47,737 nt of DNA from Clostridia bacterium (GTDB lineage: Bacteria > Bacillota > Clostridia > Christensenellales > Borkfalkiaceae). Below, piece by piece: positions 25,621 through 34,581 of the stretch. The translations under genes were made by a program, and so were the position numbers. The stretch lies in assembly GCA_017471945.1 (NCBI GenBank), contig JAFURH010000077.1, positions 1-47,737 of the forward strand. Direction: 5' to 3'. The stretch's first letter is position 1. Each line of letters begins with the position of its first letter. A model generated the notes under the pieces. That model had not been told where the DNA came from and made no database searches. It worked only from the letters and a program-made list of their open reading frames with translations.

Positions 25621-26418
25621 ATGGAAAATATGTTTAATTTAAAAGGAAAAGTCGCTCTTGTGACGGGCGCGAGCTACGGGATTGGTTTTGCGATTGCAAA
25701 GGCTTTTGCAAACGCAGGTGCAACGATTGTTTTTAACGATATTAAGCAAGAATTTGTGGATAAAGGTCTTGCGGGATACGAAGCGGAAGGTATTAAAGCA
25801 AAAGGGTATGTATGCGACGTGACGGACGAGGACGCCGTAAACGCCCTCGTTGCTACGATTGAAAAGGAAGTGGGTGTTATTGATATTCTCGTGAATAACG
25901 CGGGCATTATCAAGCGTATTCCCATGCACGAAATGAGCGCGGCAGAATTCAGACAGGTTATCGACGTAGACTTGAACGCACCGTTTATTTGTGCGAAAGC
26001 GGTAATTCCCTCGATGATGAAAAAGGGCGGCGGCAAGATTATCAATATCTGCTCAATGATGAGCGAGCTTGGTAGAGAAACCGTATCTGCATACGCGGCG
26101 GCAAAGGGCGGATTAAAAATGCTGACGAGAAATATTGCAAGCGAATACGGCGAATACAACATTCAATGCAACGGCATTGGACCTGGATATATCGCTACCC
26201 CTCAAACGGCACCGCTTAGAGAAAGACAAGCGGACGGAAGCAGACACCCGTTTGATAGCTTTATTATCGCAAAAACGCCTGCTGCGCGTTGGGGCAAACC
26301 CGAAGATTTGGCAGGACCTGCGGTATTCCTTGCAAGCGAAGCGTCTAACTTTGTCAACGGACACGTTTTATACGTAGACGGCGGTATTTTGGCGTATATT
26401 GGTAAGCAACCTAAATAA
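25621..26418 (+). CDS. kduD: SDR oxidoreductase, KduD-type
   Basis: A 265-aa short-chain dehydrogenase. The NAD-binding motif is TGASYGIG, followed by NNAG, catalytic serine in ICSMMSE and the YAAAK pair (Tyr158, Lys162). The C-terminal PGYIATPQTAPLR and AARWGKPEDLAGPAVFLASE are typical of 2-deoxy-D-gluconate 3-dehydrogenase / gluconate 5-dehydrogenase. Beside KduI and GH88 the best reading is KduD, reducing 3-deoxy-hexosulose-uronate to 2-keto-3-deoxygluconate. The start is 5 nt past the previous stop, behind GGAG. Confidence 0.88.
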   Translation: MENMFNLKGKVALVTGASYGIGFAIAKAFANAGATIVFNDIKQEFVDKGLAGYEAEGIKAKGYVCDVTDEDAVNALVATIEKEVGVIDILVNNAGIIKRIPMHEMSAAEFRQVIDVDLNAPFICAKAVIPSMMKKGGGKIINICSMMSELGRETVSAYAAAKGGLKMLTRNIASEYGEYNIQCNGIGPGYIATPQTAPLRERQADGSRHPFDSFIIAKTPAARWGKPEDLAGPAVFLASEASNFVNGHVLYVDGGILAYIGKQPK

Positions 26419-26450
26419 GAAAAGAGAAGTAATGAACAGGAGGTGCTGCT

Positions 26451-27584
26451 ATGAATAAGCATTTAAGTAGCGAAAATCAACAATGGGTTGAAAAAACTTG
26501 GAATAAATTAGACGAAAAGCTGTCAAAAGTAGCTTTGCGCTCTAAAAATAAGTTGCCGTATTCTACTGTATGCGGCGTACACGACGACTGGAAGAATGCT
26601 CCGTTGCAGTGGACGAACGGTTTTTGGGGCGGCTTGATGTGGTTAATGTATCTTGGGACAGGAAAGGACGTTTATAAAGCAACGGCAGAACATTCTGAGC
26701 GGTTGATGGATAAAGCATTTAATTATATGGACGGATTGAATCACGACGTTGGCTTTATGTGGCATATAACAAGCGGTGTGAATTATCGAATTACGGGTAA
26801 TTTGGATTCAAAAAACCGTAATCTTATCGCGGCAATGTCGCTGATGAGTCGCTATAACATTGAGGGTAATTTTATTCGCTGTTGGAATGGTGGAGCTGAT
26901 GAAGACGTATCCGGGTGGACGATTATTGACAGTATGTTGAATCTTCCATTGCTCTATTGGGCTAGCCGCGAAATTGGAGACACTCGTTTTAAGAAAGTGG
27001 CTATGCGGCAAGCCGATATGTCAATGCGCGATCACGTTCGTGCAGATGGTTCGGTAAATCATATTGTTGTTCACGATACGAAAAAGGCGGATACCGTGTT
27101 GGAAGTAAAGGCGAGGCAAGGCTATTCTAAAACTTCGTGTTGGTCTCGAGGTTGCGCGTGGGCGTTATACGGTTTTGTGCTTTCCTATATCCATACGAAA
27201 GAGCAACGTTATATAGATACGGCAGTTAAAGTGGCGGACTATTTTATTGCGGAAACGGCAAAAACGAATTGGTTGCCGAGATTGGATTTTTGTCAACCCG
27301 AAACGCCGTTATATTACGATTCAACCGCAGGTGCAATTGCTGCTTGCGGGTTAATAGAGTTGGCAAAAAACGTAGAGGAAAGCGAAAAGTTCCTTGTTCC
27401 TGCGTTGAATATTTTGAAAAATATGGAAAAAAATTGGTGCAATTGGGAAGAAAATGAAGATTGCATTTTACAAATGGGAAGTGAACGTTATGGAAGCAGA
27501 ATTCATGAGCCGATCATTTATGGAGATTATTTCTTTGCGGAGGCTATTTTTAAATTGAAGGGTAATGATTTTTTGACTTGGTAA
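26451..27584 (+). CDS. GH88 unsaturated glucuronyl hydrolase
   Basis: This 377-aa enzyme is full length for GH88/GH105-type hydrolases, which hydrate the 4,5-double bond left by polysaccharide lyases and so release unsaturated uronic acid. Both key aspartates are visible: Asp99 in HDVGFMW and Asp160 in IIDSMLNLPLLYWA. Further family features are WTNGFWGGLMWLMYLG, SWSRGCAWALYGF (with TSC before) and DSTAGAIAACGLIELA. The start at 26451 is behind AGGAGGTG. No signal peptide: it acts in the cytosol. Its presence implies that the imported oligosaccharides were made by a lyase, secreted by this cell or another. Confidence 0.93.
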   Translation: MNKHLSSENQQWVEKTWNKLDEKLSKVALRSKNKLPYSTVCGVHDDWKNAPLQWTNGFWGGLMWLMYLGTGKDVYKATAEHSERLMDKAFNYMDGLNHDVGFMWHITSGVNYRITGNLDSKNRNLIAAMSLMSRYNIEGNFIRCWNGGADEDVSGWTIIDSMLNLPLLYWASREIGDTRFKKVAMRQADMSMRDHVRADGSVNHIVVHDTKKADTVLEVKARQGYSKTSCWSRGCAWALYGFVLSYIHTKEQRYIDTAVKVADYFIAETAKTNWLPRLDFCQPETPLYYDSTAGAIAACGLIELAKNVEESEKFLVPALNILKNMEKNWCNWEENEDCILQMGSERYGSRIHEPIIYGDYFFAEAIFKLKGNDFLTW

Positions 27585-27654
27585 AATTTTAATAATTAAA
27601 GATGTCGTAAAAAAGAAAAGTTATGCCTTAAAACATCCTGATGAGTTTGAAATT

Positions 27655-28890
27655 GTGGGGGCGATTGATATATTGCCCTATAAATTGGCGCAAGCGCAAC
27701 AACTTTTTAGCTTGTCAACCGATTGTTTGTATTCGTCGTTAGATGAATTTTTATCAAAAAAAGTTCCTTGCGACGTTGTTATCAACAGCACTATGGACGA
27801 AATGCATTATGCAACTTCTATGCAGCTTCTTCAAAACGGTTATAATATTTTATTAGAGAAACCGATTACAGGCAATGCAAAAGAGCTGTTGTCGTTAGAA
27901 AAGATAGCGGAAGAGAAAAACTGCAAAGTGGTAGTTTGCCACGTGTTGCGATATACGCCTTTTTATAGAAAAATCAAGGAAATCATTGATAGCGGGAAAA
28001 TAGGTAAGGTGGTTGATATGCAGCTCAACGAGCACGTATGGCACGGGCATTTCGTCAACTCGTACGTGCGAGGGAAATGGCGCAGTGAAAAGGAATGCGG
28101 TTCGGGCTTTTTACTGGCAAAATGCTGTCATGATACCGATTTGATGTGTTGGTTAAACAACGCAACCGTGCCCACTGAGGTTTCAAGCTTCGGAGCGCGC
28201 GCTACCTATTGTCCCGAAAACGCACCTAAGGGGGCGACGGAATATTGTTATGATTGTCCCCATAAGGATAGCTGTGTATTCGACGCTATGCGTTTCGAGC
28301 TCGTAATGGACTGTTGTCCGCAATACACTTGGGTGAATTTGAAAAAGCCAATTGCCGAAATTACGGAAGAGGAAAAAATAGCCTTTTTGAAAAAGGACGT
28401 ATACGGAAAATGCATGTATAACACGGGTATGGATATCGTTGACAGACAGTGCGTTTCTGTCAATTTTGCCAACGGTTCTATCGGTACGCTGAATATGGTC
28501 GGCGGGACAAGTAAGGCGGGTAGACATATCCACGTTATTTGTGAGTACGGCGAAATCATCGGCTACATAGAGGATAATAAAATCATTTACAGAGAATACA
28601 ATAAAGGGTTGTCGGATACTAAGTATTTAAGCGACGATATGACGCATACGGACACCATAATCAAAATCGGTGAAGATTTCTCCGGTAAAGACAATTCGGT
28701 GACAGGACATTACGGCGGCGATTACTATATAGTTAAAGATTTAGTGCGTTTCTTAAATGGAGAGAAGACTTCGGTTTCTACAACGGTTATTAAAGATTCT
28801 ATCAATAGCCATTTGATATGCTATGCCGCAGAATTAAGCAGGAAAGAAAAACGCATTGTGGATATTAAAACAGAATTTTTAGAAACTTGA
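27655..28890 (+). CDS. Gfo/Idh/MocA-type oxidoreductase with eroded 5' end
   Basis: From GTG 27655 the frame gives 411 aa matching the family from its second beta strand on (EIVGAIDI, LLEKPITGNAKELLSLEKIA, VVCHVLRYTPFYR, LLAKCCHDTDLMCWL). The homologous frame is open further upstream to about 27577, but where the family has Gly-x-Gly-x-x-Gly this one reads KILIIKDVVKKKSYALKHP: the spacing is kept and the glycines are gone. No ATG and no ribosome site stand before it. Such enzymes oxidise or reduce sugars with NAD(P); without the glycine loop, binding should fail. I regard it as a probable recent pseudogene, unless a non-standard start or sequence error is involved. Four extra cysteines (YCYDCPHKDSCVF) mark a known subgroup. 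Confidence 0.65.
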   Translation: MGAIDILPYKLAQAQQLFSLSTDCLYSSLDEFLSKKVPCDVVINSTMDEMHYATSMQLLQNGYNILLEKPITGNAKELLSLEKIAEEKNCKVVVCHVLRYTPFYRKIKEIIDSGKIGKVVDMQLNEHVWHGHFVNSYVRGKWRSEKECGSGFLLAKCCHDTDLMCWLNNATVPTEVSSFGARATYCPENAPKGATEYCYDCPHKDSCVFDAMRFELVMDCCPQYTWVNLKKPIAEITEEEKIAFLKKDVYGKCMYNTGMDIVDRQCVSVNFANGSIGTLNMVGGTSKAGRHIHVICEYGEIIGYIEDNKIIYREYNKGLSDTKYLSDDMTHTDTIIKIGEDFSGKDNSVTGHYGGDYYIVKDLVRFLNGEKTSVSTTVIKDSINSHLICYAAELSRKEKRIVDIKTEFLET

Positions 28891-28969
28891 TAAAATTTCG
28901 TAGTGAAACGTGAAAAAAAGACCTGCAAATAAAAATCAAGTATTTTAATTTGACAATGTGAGGTCCGCT

Positions 28970-29470
28970 ATGTTTGGAGAAAAAGAAGAAAATTACGGTT
29001 TTAGAAAAGAATTATTGCGCGAAAACGAGCCAAACGTTTGCGATAAAAATATCGTAGCGAAGAAAGAGGAGCTTTCCCTTGCTTGCGGCGTGTTTTTCAC
29101 GAGCGAAGAGAGTACGGAAATAGCGGTGGCGAAAACGGATTTTCTCGAATTTTTAAGCGTTTCTTGCGGAATAGAAAAGCCGTTTAACGAAGACGGCGTG
29201 GAAATTTCTCTTAGTCTTGGCGGGGACTTAAAAGAAGTCAACGCGTATAAGGGCAGAAGAATCGTAGTTTCCGAGAATAAAATTCAAATTTACGGGTTCG
29301 ATTATCGCGGACTTGCGTGCGCGTTGTTTGACGAGCCGATGAGCGTGTGGCAATGGTTAGGGCTGCTGCTGTTTATGGTGGCGATATATTATAAAGAAAA
29401 GATTTCGTGGAAAAATATCGTCGGGATAATTTTGTGCGTAGGCGCGTTGGCAATCATAAACTTTTTATAA
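28970..29470 (+). pseudogene. Chimeric ORF: glycosidase N-terminus joined to a DMT-transporter C-terminus
   Basis: The 166-aa frame (ATG 28970 behind GAGG) has two unrelated parts. Residues about 1-120 are soluble and resemble the N-terminal domain of large glycoside hydrolases (VNAYKGRRIVVSENKIQIYG, FDYRGLACALFD). The remaining 45 residues are two membrane helices (EPMSVWQWLGLLLFMVAIYY and KNIVGIILCVGALAIINFL) like the end of an EamA/DMT-type transporter. The border is near 29330. A deletion that removed the rest of both genes explains this better than a designed fusion. The product is unlikely to work. Confidence 0.6.
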
Positions 29471-29619
29471 AAAGAATTTCGAAGGAGAGAGTAACGTTGT
29501 TGTAGATGACTTCCAAGTACATTTGCACAAATCTATTTCGCATGATTTTTTTCTTCGTTTTTATTGTTTAGGCAATATAATTATACTACAAAAACGGAGA
29601 AAAAAACAGTTGTTTATAT

Positions 29620-29668
29620 AGTCAGAAAAGCCTTTTGCCAATTGACTTTTTTGAATTTTACAATCGGC
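29620..29668 (+). promoter_or_regulatory. Candidate pseudoknot leader RNA, copy B
   Basis: AGTCAGAAAAG (29620-29630) pairs with CTTTTTTGAAT (29646-29656), with one mismatch and one G-U. The 15-nt loop holds GCCAAT (29637-29642), which pairs with ATCGGC (29663-29668) apart from one A-C mismatch. Compared with copy A (2544-2592), the fifth base pair changes from G-C to A-T, so pairing is kept. Loop length (15), linker (6) and distance to the start codon (28 versus 31) are nearly identical. About 80 bp upstream the two regions also share TTTCGCAT-ATTTTTTT-like sequence. Confidence 0.55.
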
Positions 29669-29696
29669 AAATATTATATAAAATTAAGGAGAAAAT

Positions 29697-30119
29697 ATGT
29701 TAAAAGGAATATCTAAAATTATTTCGCCGTCGTTATTAAAAATTTTAAGTGAAATGGGACACGGGGATGAAATCGTAATAGCGGACGGTAATTTTCCGAG
29801 CGAAACGAATGGCAAGAGGGTGGTACGCGCAGACGGAATAGGCGGCGTGGAAATGTTGAAAGCGGTTCTCTCTTTAATTCCGTTGGATACCTATGCTAAC
29901 GAGAATTTTATGCTTATGCAAACGACGCAAGGCGACCCTACGCCTACCATTTGGGAGGAATATTTTGCGGTGGCAAACGAGAAAGACGATAACGTTCGTA
30001 TTGGGGAATTAGAACGTTTTGCCTTTTACGAACGGGCGAAAAACGCTTACGCAGTAATTGCTACCAGTGAAGAAGCGGTTTATGCAAATATTATCATCAA
30101 GAAAGGCGTAATAAACTGA
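29697..30119 (+). CDS. fucU: RbsD/FucU-type sugar mutarotase, probably L-fucose mutarotase
   Basis: A 140-aa protein of normal length for the family, which interconverts the anomers of fucose or ribose. MGHGDEIVIADGNFPSE holds the conserved His/Asp, and FAFYERAKNAYAVIATSEEA with YANIIIKKGVI is closer to FucU than to RbsD. It has its own leader (copy B) and its own terminator. It fits the fucosidase-like GH95 gene. Confidence 0.88.
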   Translation: MLKGISKIISPSLLKILSEMGHGDEIVIADGNFPSETNGKRVVRADGIGGVEMLKAVLSLIPLDTYANENFMLMQTTQGDPTPTIWEEYFAVANEKDDNVRIGELERFAFYERAKNAYAVIATSEEAVYANIIIKKGVIN

Positions 30120-30142
30120 ATATAAGAAAATGCAAAATATAG

Positions 30143-30183
30143 CATCTATCAAGCGAACTTATCGCTTGGTAGATGTTTTTTTT
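30143..30183 (+). terminator. Rho-independent terminator after fucU
   Basis: CATCTATCAAGCG (30143-30155) pairs with CGCTTGGTAGATG (30163-30175) and eight T follow. It closes the sugar cluster. The AT-rich gap up to 30353 holds one further hairpin (CTTAAAATCT/AGATTTTAAG, 30222-30246) and a TGTATAAT -10-like box near 30325. Confidence 0.85.
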
Positions 30184-30353
30184 GTTATTGAAACGCTTCA
30201 TTTGCACTCGTTCGCATTCTCCTTAAAATCTTTGTCAGATTTTAAGAAAAAAGTTATAAAAAAATTTCAAAAAAATTAAAAAACTTTTTTTGTTCGTTCA
30301 GGCGTTGAACTATCAAAAACTGTATAATCGAAAATACACGAAAGGAAAGAAAG

Positions 30354-30572
30354 ATGAGAACGAGATATACACAAATAGAGATTTTGCTGTGTTTGTTTGA
30401 TTGCAAAAGTCATACAATTTCTGAAATACAGAATAAAACGGGGTATGGGAGTCAACGATACGACGGCATATTCAAGAATTATCTATTTATTTACCGATTG
30501 AGATATACAAAGGAAGTAGAAAGGGTATACGTGGCGGTGGAGGAGTTATTTTGCAAAAGAACTTTTTATTAA
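30354..30572 (+). CDS. Small hypothetical protein, possible DNA-binding
   Basis: A 72-aa ORF behind GAAAGGAAAG. The start (TQIEILLCLFDCKSHTISEI followed by QNKTGYG) has the pattern of a winged-helix or HTH N-terminus. I recognise no family. It is the first gene of the conjugation side and may be a regulator, intact or truncated. Confidence 0.5.
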   Translation: MRTRYTQIEILLCLFDCKSHTISEIQNKTGYGSQRYDGIFKNYLFIYRLRYTKEVERVYVAVEELFCKRTFY

Positions 30573-30691
30573 AAATACTTTTTGAAAAAGGCGAAATAGA
30601 AGTGCTACTGCGAAGTCTTGATTGTAATATTGAAAACGTAAAGGCGCAAAGAGTAAAAGAAAAAATTGAAAGGATGTTAGGGAACGGGTAA
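30551..30691 (+). CDS. Small hypothetical ORF, 46 aa, TTG start
   Basis: The TTG at 30551 stands 5 nt after GGAGGAG (30539-30545). The 46-aa product is charged and helical (LFEKGEIEVLLRSL, VKEKIERMLGNG). It overlaps the previous gene by 22 nt and ends 8 nt before the next start. No function can be given; the ribosome site and packing argue for a real gene. Confidence 0.45.
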   Translation: MQKNFLLKILFEKGEIEVLLRSLDCNIENVKAQRVKEKIERMLGNG

Positions 30692-30699
30692 GTACATAA

Positions 30700-30993
30700 A
30701 TGGAACAAAAAAGAGAGGGTTATTCTTTACGGAAAGGTCGGCTAATACGTTTTCTAAAAAAGAATAATTTTACATTGGAGGATATAGCTGCAAAGATAGA
30801 AATAAGCGAAAGAGAATTGCAAGAGCGTTTAGACGATTGGGATTATTTTAACGCAGAAGAAATAGAACGGCTTGTAGAATTTGTCGGTGCAAAAGCGGCG
30901 TATGATATAATTTTCTTTCCTACACGGAAAGAAAAGGAAGAAATTAAGAAAAAAGCATTTAGGAGAAATAGGTGGGCAAAACGAAAAGAGTAA
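30700..30993 (+). CDS. Small HTH-like protein
   Basis: A 97-aa basic protein. Residues about 15-65 (IRFLKKNNFTLEDIAAKIEI, ERELQERLDDW) have the layout of an XRE-type helix-turn-helix. The Lys/Arg-rich tail overlaps the next gene by 22 nt. Probably a DNA-binding accessory protein of the element. Confidence 0.55.
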   Translation: MEQKREGYSLRKGRLIRFLKKNNFTLEDIAAKIEISERELQERLDDWDYFNAEEIERLVEFVGAKAAYDIIFFPTRKEKEEIKKKAFRRNRWAKRKE

Positions 30994-33071
30994 GAGATAG
31001 AAATTCGGCAATACAAGAAATGTTGTCGGACGGCGATAAATTGAGGAATTTCTACCGTTTTACGGCGCAAAATCCGCATATAAATCTTCACGACGCTTGT
31101 CAGATCGTCATCAAACGTCCTGATGCTTCGATATGCTTTTCTTATGAGGAATGGAACGGCGAAGCTTTGGAACGCCGAATTATCGCAGGGAGAAAGGGAA
31201 TACCGTACTACGACGAAAACGGGAATAAGAAATTCGTATTCGACGTGCGGGATACGCACGGCAAGGAAAAATATAAACGCAGTATTTATCCTATGAGTAG
31301 GCTTTTGAAAGGCTTACGTGCTTTGACAGGTGCGGAAGTAAACGAAGTACAGGGCGATTATCGAAAAATAAAGGTTGGGGTTGTGAACTATCTCAATCAG
31401 AACGAACTGTTTTCGGAAGAAGACGAAGAAAGAAACCGCTTAATTATAGAGGGTATCACCTACTCTTTATATTGTAAGACAGGTTTTCCGAAAAATACGG
31501 GTATTTCCTTGCGCGGTATGCCGTATGGCTTATATGAAAACGCGGAATTATTTAAGGAAATGTATATCGACGCGGAAAATTTGTTTGATTCCATAGACGA
31601 AGCATATCGAGAATCGTTAAAGGAAATACCCGTCATAGACGATACGGAAGAAGAAACGGTATCGGACGAGCCCACTATACCCGTAAAGATTGTTGAAGAA
31701 GAAAAGCAACCTTTTCCTAAAAAGGAAAAATCAACAAACGCTTTATATAATTCATATATGGACGCGCAGGAAGAATATCCAAATGCCATCGTGATTATTC
31801 GTCTTGGCGATTTTTACGAGATAATGGGTGAGAACGCAAAAGTAATTGCGGACGAGCTTGACTTGACGTTGACGGGTCGCGACGTAGGACTTGAAGAGCG
31901 TGTACCAATGGTTGGATTTCCGTATCACGTTGCGGATCAATATATAGAAAAAATTCTTAAAAAGCATTCTATTGTGGTGGTAGAGCAAGGCGAAGAACCG
32001 AAATACATACTTTCGCATAAGCAGGTACGAGATGAAAGCGAAAAACCGCGCTTGATCGAGTTATCGGACGAGGACGCCACAGAGCTTGGCAACGCATTCG
32101 ATGACGGAGAACTTACTGACGTTTATGACGGAGAGTATGACGAAGAAGCTTCGAACGAGCAGGAGGGCAATCAACAGCTACAAGAGAAAAAGGGTAAATC
32201 GATTAAAGAACGTAAACGCAAAGAAAAATCGCAAATATCGTTGTTTGATTTTATGGAACAGGCGGAAACGAAAGAGGCAAGCTATAAAGATTTGCAAGAG
32301 CAAATGATAAAACGGCAGTTAAAGCGCGGTAGCGGTTTTCAACACGGGAAGTTCCGTATTTATGAGAAGTATCAAACAAATCCGTCTATCAATGAGTTTG
32401 CCGAGTTGTTGAAAAAGGAATACGGCGTAGGCGGTTATGGTAGCTATGGAGATAGTCAAAGTCACGATGCAAAAGGCATTAAAATGTCGTGGCGAAAAGA
32501 AGAAACCCGCGATTTGATAGCCGATGCCTTCTTAAAATGGAACGAAGTAGCAGTACGCGTGGCAGATTTAATAGACGACGGAGATTATCTAACGGAAGAA
32601 GAAAAAGAAAAATATAATTGGTATTTGGAGGAAAGAAACGAGCAAATAAAATCCGTTGAAACAGTCAATACCACGCAAACGGATAAAGAGAACCCTGAAC
32701 TCACGACCCTAAACGAAATCGGATTAGACCAAACGCCGTTTGGCGGGGCAAAATCGAAGTTCAGAAGCAATATCGAAGCGATACGTTTAATGGAACGGCT
32801 TTACGTAGAAAACCGTGCGCCGACGAATATGGAAAAGCTCACGCTTGCAAAATACGTAGGCTGGGGCGGACTTGCGAAAGCCTTTGATGAAAAGGACGAG
32901 AATTGGCAAAAGGAATACAAAGAACTCAAAGAAACGCTTTCAACGGACGATTACGCAAACGCAAGAGCAAGCGTATTGAGCGCGTACTATACGCCGAAAG
33001 AAGTGATAGAAGGTATGTATTCCGCGCTTGAACAGTTTGGCGTTAGGCGAAATGTTCCTTTCCCACCGTGA
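30972..33071 (+). pseudogene. LtrC/helicase-methylase-type conjugation protein with MutS domain I, 3'-truncated
   Basis: The frame gives 699 aa in four parts. Residues 1-200 resemble the LtrC/ArdC-like N-terminus of Firmicutes element proteins (NFYRFTAQNPHINLHDACQI). Residues about 255-350 are a MutS domain I (VIIRLGDFYEIMGENAKVIA, VPMVGFPYHVADQYI), keeping the mismatch-contacting Phe-x-Glu. Residues about 450-540 hold a KMSWRKEETRDLIADAFLKW segment. From about 600 starts the adenine-methylase/SNF2-helicase region (KYVGWGGLAKAFDEKD, SAYYTPKEVIEGMYSALEQF). Homology then stops at about 33040, just before the methylase motif I, and the frame ends eight codons later inside VirD4 sequence. Full-length relatives are usually 2000 aa or more. 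Start ATG/GTG at 30972 overlaps the preceding gene. Confidence 0.7.
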
Positions 33072-34578
33072 TGCGAGAACGCGAATACAGGAATTAAAAG
33101 ACGAGATATACGAAAACGCAATGGATTTGGTATATACGCTTTGTCCGGTACAAAATCACGAACAGCCGAATTGGGAAATGGGTGCGCGAAACTTAATCTT
33201 TGGGTTAGTGCTTGCGCTTTGCGAAGATTGTCTAAAAGGCAAAATTGAAGAAAAACAGTTATTGCTTTTCAACGTGTATCACAATATCACGAAGTATTGT
33301 TCGGAAGACACGACGGCGCTTAAAAAGTATTTATTGGAAGGACGCGACGAATTTTCAAAAGTACGTGGGCTTGTGAATACGGTACTGATTACGACGGAAA
33401 AGACTTTGACGAGCTATCTTTCGGAAGTGAACAGCTATATGCAACAGCTCGCAGACGACGGGATATTATCCTTAACGAGTGAGAACGATTTGGATATAGT
33501 GAATATGGACGAAGCAGCGAACGCGGTATTTATTATCGTGCCGGACGAACGTTTCACAAGACACCGTTTCGTAACGTTGTTTATTACGCAGATGTATAAA
33601 GAGCTTGTAGAAAAAGCGAATTTGAATTTGCGTAAGTCTCAAACGGAAACGGCGATATTGAAACGGAATACGTATTTTGTTTTAGATGAGTTCGGAAATT
33701 TGCCGAAGTTTGAAAATATGGAAGGAATGGTAACGGTAGCGCGTTCGCGTGGGATTCGATTCCTGTTCGTATTACAAAGTTTTTCGCAACTGACGGTCAA
33801 ATACGGGCGCGACATAGGCGACGTTATCAAAACGAATTGCAACGTGAAAATCTTTATCGGTACGGACGATAGCGACACGCGAAAAGAATTTTCCGAGCTA
33901 TGCGGACAAAAGAAGATTAAGAGCTTTTCCGTAAACACGAGCGTGGAACATTCCGCAAGTTCCACGACGGGCGCAGGAAATCAACCGCTTATTACGGTAG
34001 GTATGTTGGAACGGCTAAACGGCGACGAAAAGGGCGACGCGATTGTTTCGGTACGTGGTTATGAGCCGATATGGACGAAGTTCACGCCGTCGTATAAGCT
34101 ACAACATATCTATTTCAAAGACGGAAAAGCGGATTTATCCAAGCGCGAAGCCGTACTGTTTAAGAAGCAAGATTACGTATTCGATATATACAAAGAGCAA
34201 TTAGAAAGCGAAGAAGAAAAGATCCGCGATAAGTGTTTAGACGATCTCGAAGAATTGGAAAAAGAGGACGAAAAACAAGAGCGAGAGCAAGAGCAAGAGC
34301 GAGCAACGCATATAAGAGAACTACGTGCGAAGTGGGACAGTATTGTAAATGATATAGAACAAAAACTTCGTAAATTCGTCGTTTACCTTGACGGCAGGGA
34401 TAGCCGAGTAGTGCTTGCGGCAAAGCTCGAAAACAAAGCGACTTTATTGTATACGCTAATGGATAATTATTCGCAATCAACGGCAGAGCGGATGATGGGA
34501 ATGGCGGATTATATTTCGTCAAGATTGCTTTTGTTAGATAAAATACAAAAGCAAGCAGACAAAGCAAAAGGAGGATAG
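33052..34578 (+). pseudogene. VirD4/TraG coupling protein, 5'-truncated
   Basis: This frame carries the C-terminal two thirds of a VirD4-type coupling ATPase, the protein that feeds DNA into the secretion channel. Walker B and the following helix are clear (TYFVLDEFGNLPKFENM, ARSRGIRFLFVLQSFSQL), as is FIGTDDSDTRKEFSELCGQK. The N-terminal membrane segments and Walker A (GSGKS) are missing: VirD4-like sequence begins near 33045 directly against the methylase gene and in another frame. A start at ATG 33052 could produce a fragment of 508 aa, without ATP binding. It ends with a coiled, Glu/Lys-rich tail. Confidence 0.8.
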
Positions 34579-34581
34579 AAA

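Noticed and set aside
28990-29470. Reading the 166-aa ORF as a real membrane-anchored sugar-binding protein
   Set aside because: The two helices resemble the end of a multi-span transporter and not a single anchor, and the soluble half stops in mid-domain.
33028-34578. Longer start for the coupling protein at 33028 (TTG)
   Set aside because: The first eight codons are the out-of-frame remains of the methylase gene; VirD4-like sequence begins at about 33045.
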